Shown here: piece after piece, positions 62,294-64,000 of the stretch
Layout of the letters: each line of letters opens with the position of its first letter
Numbering within the stretch: position 1 is the first letter of the stretch
DNA from: JBPRGG01 sp051418075
GTDB taxonomy: Bacteria; Bacteroidota; Bacteroidia; Cytophagales; Cyclobacteriaceae
Assembly: GCA_051418075.1 (NCBI GenBank)
Contig: JBPRGG010000134.1
Span: 1 to 64,000, forward strand
Length of the DNA stretch: 64,000 nt
Direction of reading: 5' to 3'
Program-made: the position numbers and the translations under genes
Notes under the pieces: model-generated
Seen by the model: only the letters and a program-made list of their open reading frames with translations
What the model was told of the DNA's origin: nothing
The model's database searches: none

Positions 62294-62318
62294 AAAATTA
62301 ACTATAATATAAATTGTG

Positions 62319-62921
62319 ATGAACAATTCCAATAAACCCATTGATTTTAGTAAAGGCCTGATTCCGGCAGTGATCCAGGATTATAAAACCCAAAAGGTAA
62401 TGATGCTAGGATATATGAATGAGGAAGCTTATCAGAAAACGGTGGAGCAGCAACTGGTTACTTTCTACAGCCGCTCTAAGCAAAGACTTTGGACCAAAGG
62501 CGAAACATCTCAGAATTACCTGAAGGTAAAAGATATCCTGGTAGATTGTGATGGTGATACCCTGCTGATCAAAGCAGATCCAGCCGGACCGGTTTGTCAT
62601 ACCGGAAAAGATACCTGTTTCGATGAGGTAAACCAAAACAATGTTCTTTTTTTGAATTACCTCCAGCAAGTGATCAGGGACCGTCATGAAAACCCATCTG
62701 AAGACTCCTATACCTCTTCCCTGTTTAAAAAAGGGATCAATAAAGTAGCCCAAAAAGTGGGTGAAGAAGCCGTTGAGTTGGTGATTGAAGCCAAAGACCA
62801 GCAGGATGAGCTCTTCAAGAATGAAGCTGCTGATCTCATTTTTCATTTTCTTGTATTACTGGAAGCCAAAAATGTTGACCTGGCCCAGGTGATTAAGGTT
62901 TTGGAAGAAAGACATAAATAA
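62319..62921 (+). CDS. hisIE: Bifunctional phosphoribosyl-AMP cyclohydrolase / phosphoribosyl-ATP pyrophosphatase
   Basis: 200 aa from the ATG at 62319 (a GTG directly precedes it). The HisI domain (residues ~1-110) has the metal-binding Cys77 in VDCDGD, C93 and C100 in PVCHTGKDTC. The HisE domain (~115-200) has VGEEAVELVIEAKDQ and the NEAADLIFHFLVLLE helix. It performs the second and third steps of histidine synthesis. It ends 7 nt before the next gene. Confidence 0.97.
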   Translation: MNNSNKPIDFSKGLIPAVIQDYKTQKVMMLGYMNEEAYQKTVEQQLVTFYSRSKQRLWTKGETSQNYLKVKDILVDCDGDTLLIKADPAGPVCHTGKDTCFDEVNQNNVLFLNYLQQVIRDRHENPSEDSYTSSLFKKGINKVAQKVGEEAVELVIEAKDQQDELFKNEAADLIFHFLVLLEAKNVDLAQVIKVLEERHK

Positions 62922-62928
62922 AGAGGGA

Positions 62929-63873
62929 ATGAAAAATACATTGCAACAGGCTGCTCAGGCTATCATGATGATCAAGCCAATTAAATTTGGCTATAATCAA
63001 CAAACTGCCGGATCAAATGCATTTCAGCAAAATGGTACTGAGGTACCACTCCATATCCAGCAAAAGGCGCTGCAAGAATTTAATCACTGCGTCAATTTGC
63101 TGGAAAGTCAGGGTATAAAAGTGATTATTTTTAAAGATACTCCCAAGCCCCATACCCCCGATTCCATTTTTCCCAACAATTGGATCTCTTTCCATGATGA
63201 CGGAACTGTGATCACCTATCCTATGATGGCACCAAACAGGCGACTGGAAAGGCGGGGTGATATTATTACTGCCCTGGAAAAAAAGTATCAATTCAATATA
63301 AAAAGAGTACTGGACCTTTCAGAGTACGAAAGAAATCACAAATACCTGGAAGGAACAGGCAGCATTGTATTTGACTATATAAATGGAGTCATGTATGCCA
63401 ATATTTCGGCCAGGTCTGACCAAAGCTTGCTTAAAGAAGTATCCAAAACGTTAAAATATGAGTTGGTGTCATTTAAGGCAGTAGACCGAAATCAAATGGA
63501 TATCTACCATACCAATGTTTTAATGTGTATTGGAGATGCTTTTGCCGTGATATGCCTGGAAGCCATACCTGATCAGTCAGACCGGGACAAAGTAGTCCAA
63601 AAACTGGAAGAATCCCATCATCAGATCATTGCCATTGATTATTCTCAACTCTATGCCTTTGCCGGAAACATGATCCAGTTAAGAAATGAAAAGGGGGAGA
63701 AATTTCTGGTCCTTTCCCAAACAGCTTATGATAGTCTGGAAAAATCACAGATAGATGAATTGGCTGTTTTTGCCCGGTTACTACCTGTGAATATTCCAAC
63801 AATTGAAAAATATGGTGGTGGTAGTATTAGGTGTATGATAGCTGCCCTTCATTTACCAAAATCAAATACCTGA
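62929..63873 (+). CDS. ctlX: Amidinotransferase-fold arginine deiminase-related protein (CtlX-like)
   Basis: 314 aa. The guanidino-group-modifying fold: MMIKPIKFGYNQQTAGSN near the start, PDSIFPNNWISFH, LEGTGSIVFD and the C-terminal catalytic Cys302 in GGSIRCMIAALH. The family is named citrulline utilization hydrolase CtlX in some genomes; the reaction here is inferred to be hydrolysis of a ureido or guanidino compound. It follows hisIE by 7 nt with GAGGG before the ATG, so it is co-transcribed with the histidine genes. Confidence 0.82.
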   Translation: MKNTLQQAAQAIMMIKPIKFGYNQQTAGSNAFQQNGTEVPLHIQQKALQEFNHCVNLLESQGIKVIIFKDTPKPHTPDSIFPNNWISFHDDGTVITYPMMAPNRRLERRGDIITALEKKYQFNIKRVLDLSEYERNHKYLEGTGSIVFDYINGVMYANISARSDQSLLKEVSKTLKYELVSFKAVDRNQMDIYHTNVLMCIGDAFAVICLEAIPDQSDRDKVVQKLEESHHQIIAIDYSQLYAFAGNMIQLRNEKGEKFLVLSQTAYDSLEKSQIDELAVFARLLPVNIPTIEKYGGGSIRCMIAALHLPKSNT

Positions 63874-63883
63874 GTAATTATAA

Positions 63884-64000
63884 TTATTTTCGGCTTAGCA
63901 TCATATCATTGGCAAATATCCTGTACTGATCAAAGATAGATCTCACGGCGTAGTTCAGATAACGCTCGTTTTTAAAATCTTCATTGGCAAATAAGCTGGA
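63884..64000 (-). CDS. 3' end of an unidentified minus-strand gene (partial)
   Basis: The minus strand is open from the window edge to a TAA at 63884-63886, giving 38 residues: an even, mostly helical tail with Tyr/Arg/Asp-rich composition (YLNYAVRSIFDQYRIFANDM). It is convergent with ctlX with a 10-nt gap. The family cannot be named from the tail alone. Confidence 0.55.
   Translation of the reverse strand, partial: SSLFANEDFKNERYLNYAVRSIFDQYRIFANDMMLSRK

Noticed and set aside
1..64000. CRISPR arrays, tRNA/rRNA genes, insertion sequences or prophage
   Set aside because: No regularly spaced repeats, no tRNA-like arms, no transposase, integrase or phage structural genes were seen on either strand.

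Overview
The window looks like chromosomal DNA from a heterotrophic, probably aquatic member of the Bacteroidota. Four observations support this: lipoprotein-rich, carbohydrate-active gene content; a short primary sigma factor without region 1.1; several promoters of the TTTG-N17-19-TAnnTTTG type; and almost no Shine-Dalgarno signals. A Cytophagales-like or Saprospiria-like lineage is possible but cannot be fixed from the sequence. I see no tRNA, rRNA, CRISPR array, prophage or insertion sequence.

Layout. (1) 1-28.9 kb is a loose collection of secreted or lipoprotein catabolic enzymes: an FAD oxidoreductase, two sulfatases, a GH5-like protein, a cytochrome c-sugar dehydrogenase, a nucleoside hydrolase, a GH29 fucosidase, a PIG-L deacetylase, an acetyl-esterase-like hydrolase, a glycerophosphodiesterase, and M64 and M3 peptidases. 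Mixed in are housekeeping genes (dapA, murF), an MscS channel, a PAS-rich histidine kinase and a large membrane-anchored protein with a propeller-like C-terminus. (2) 29.3-39.7 kb is a tight nine-gene plus-strand operon: two sugar-nucleotide epimerase modules (one fused to a glycoside-hydrolase-like domain), two dehydrogenases, four glycosyltransferases and a methyltransferase. It has no flippase, polymerase or initiating transferase. It is the best candidate for an undescribed pathway. pbpC follows directly. (3) 42-56 kb carries an esterase, a ferredoxin next to a LuxC-type acyl-CoA reductase, a long-chain acyl-CoA ligase, a third sulfatase, a split YeeE/YedE pair, a CoA-transferase/enoyl-CoA hydratase pair, a GH106 rhamnosidase-like lipoprotein and a DJ-1/PfpI protein. 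(4) 56.7-64 kb carries rpoD, nicotinate phosphoribosyltransferase, a stand-alone acyl carrier protein, a methyltransferase and hisA-hisF-hisIE-ctlX. The window ends inside a minus-strand gene.

How the genes work together. Sulfatases, fucosidase, rhamnosidase and acetyl-esterase-like enzymes together suggest use of sulfated, acetylated deoxy-sugar glycans, although no SusC/SusD pair is present. The glycan operon is biosynthetic: its proteins lack signal peptides and its neighbouring genes overlap or nearly touch. Start sites were moved inward for several genes where the longest frame began at a non-ATG codon or ran into a neighbour (sulfatase 1, dapA, GDPD, first glycosyltransferase, acyl-CoA ligase, GH106, ACP, hisIE).
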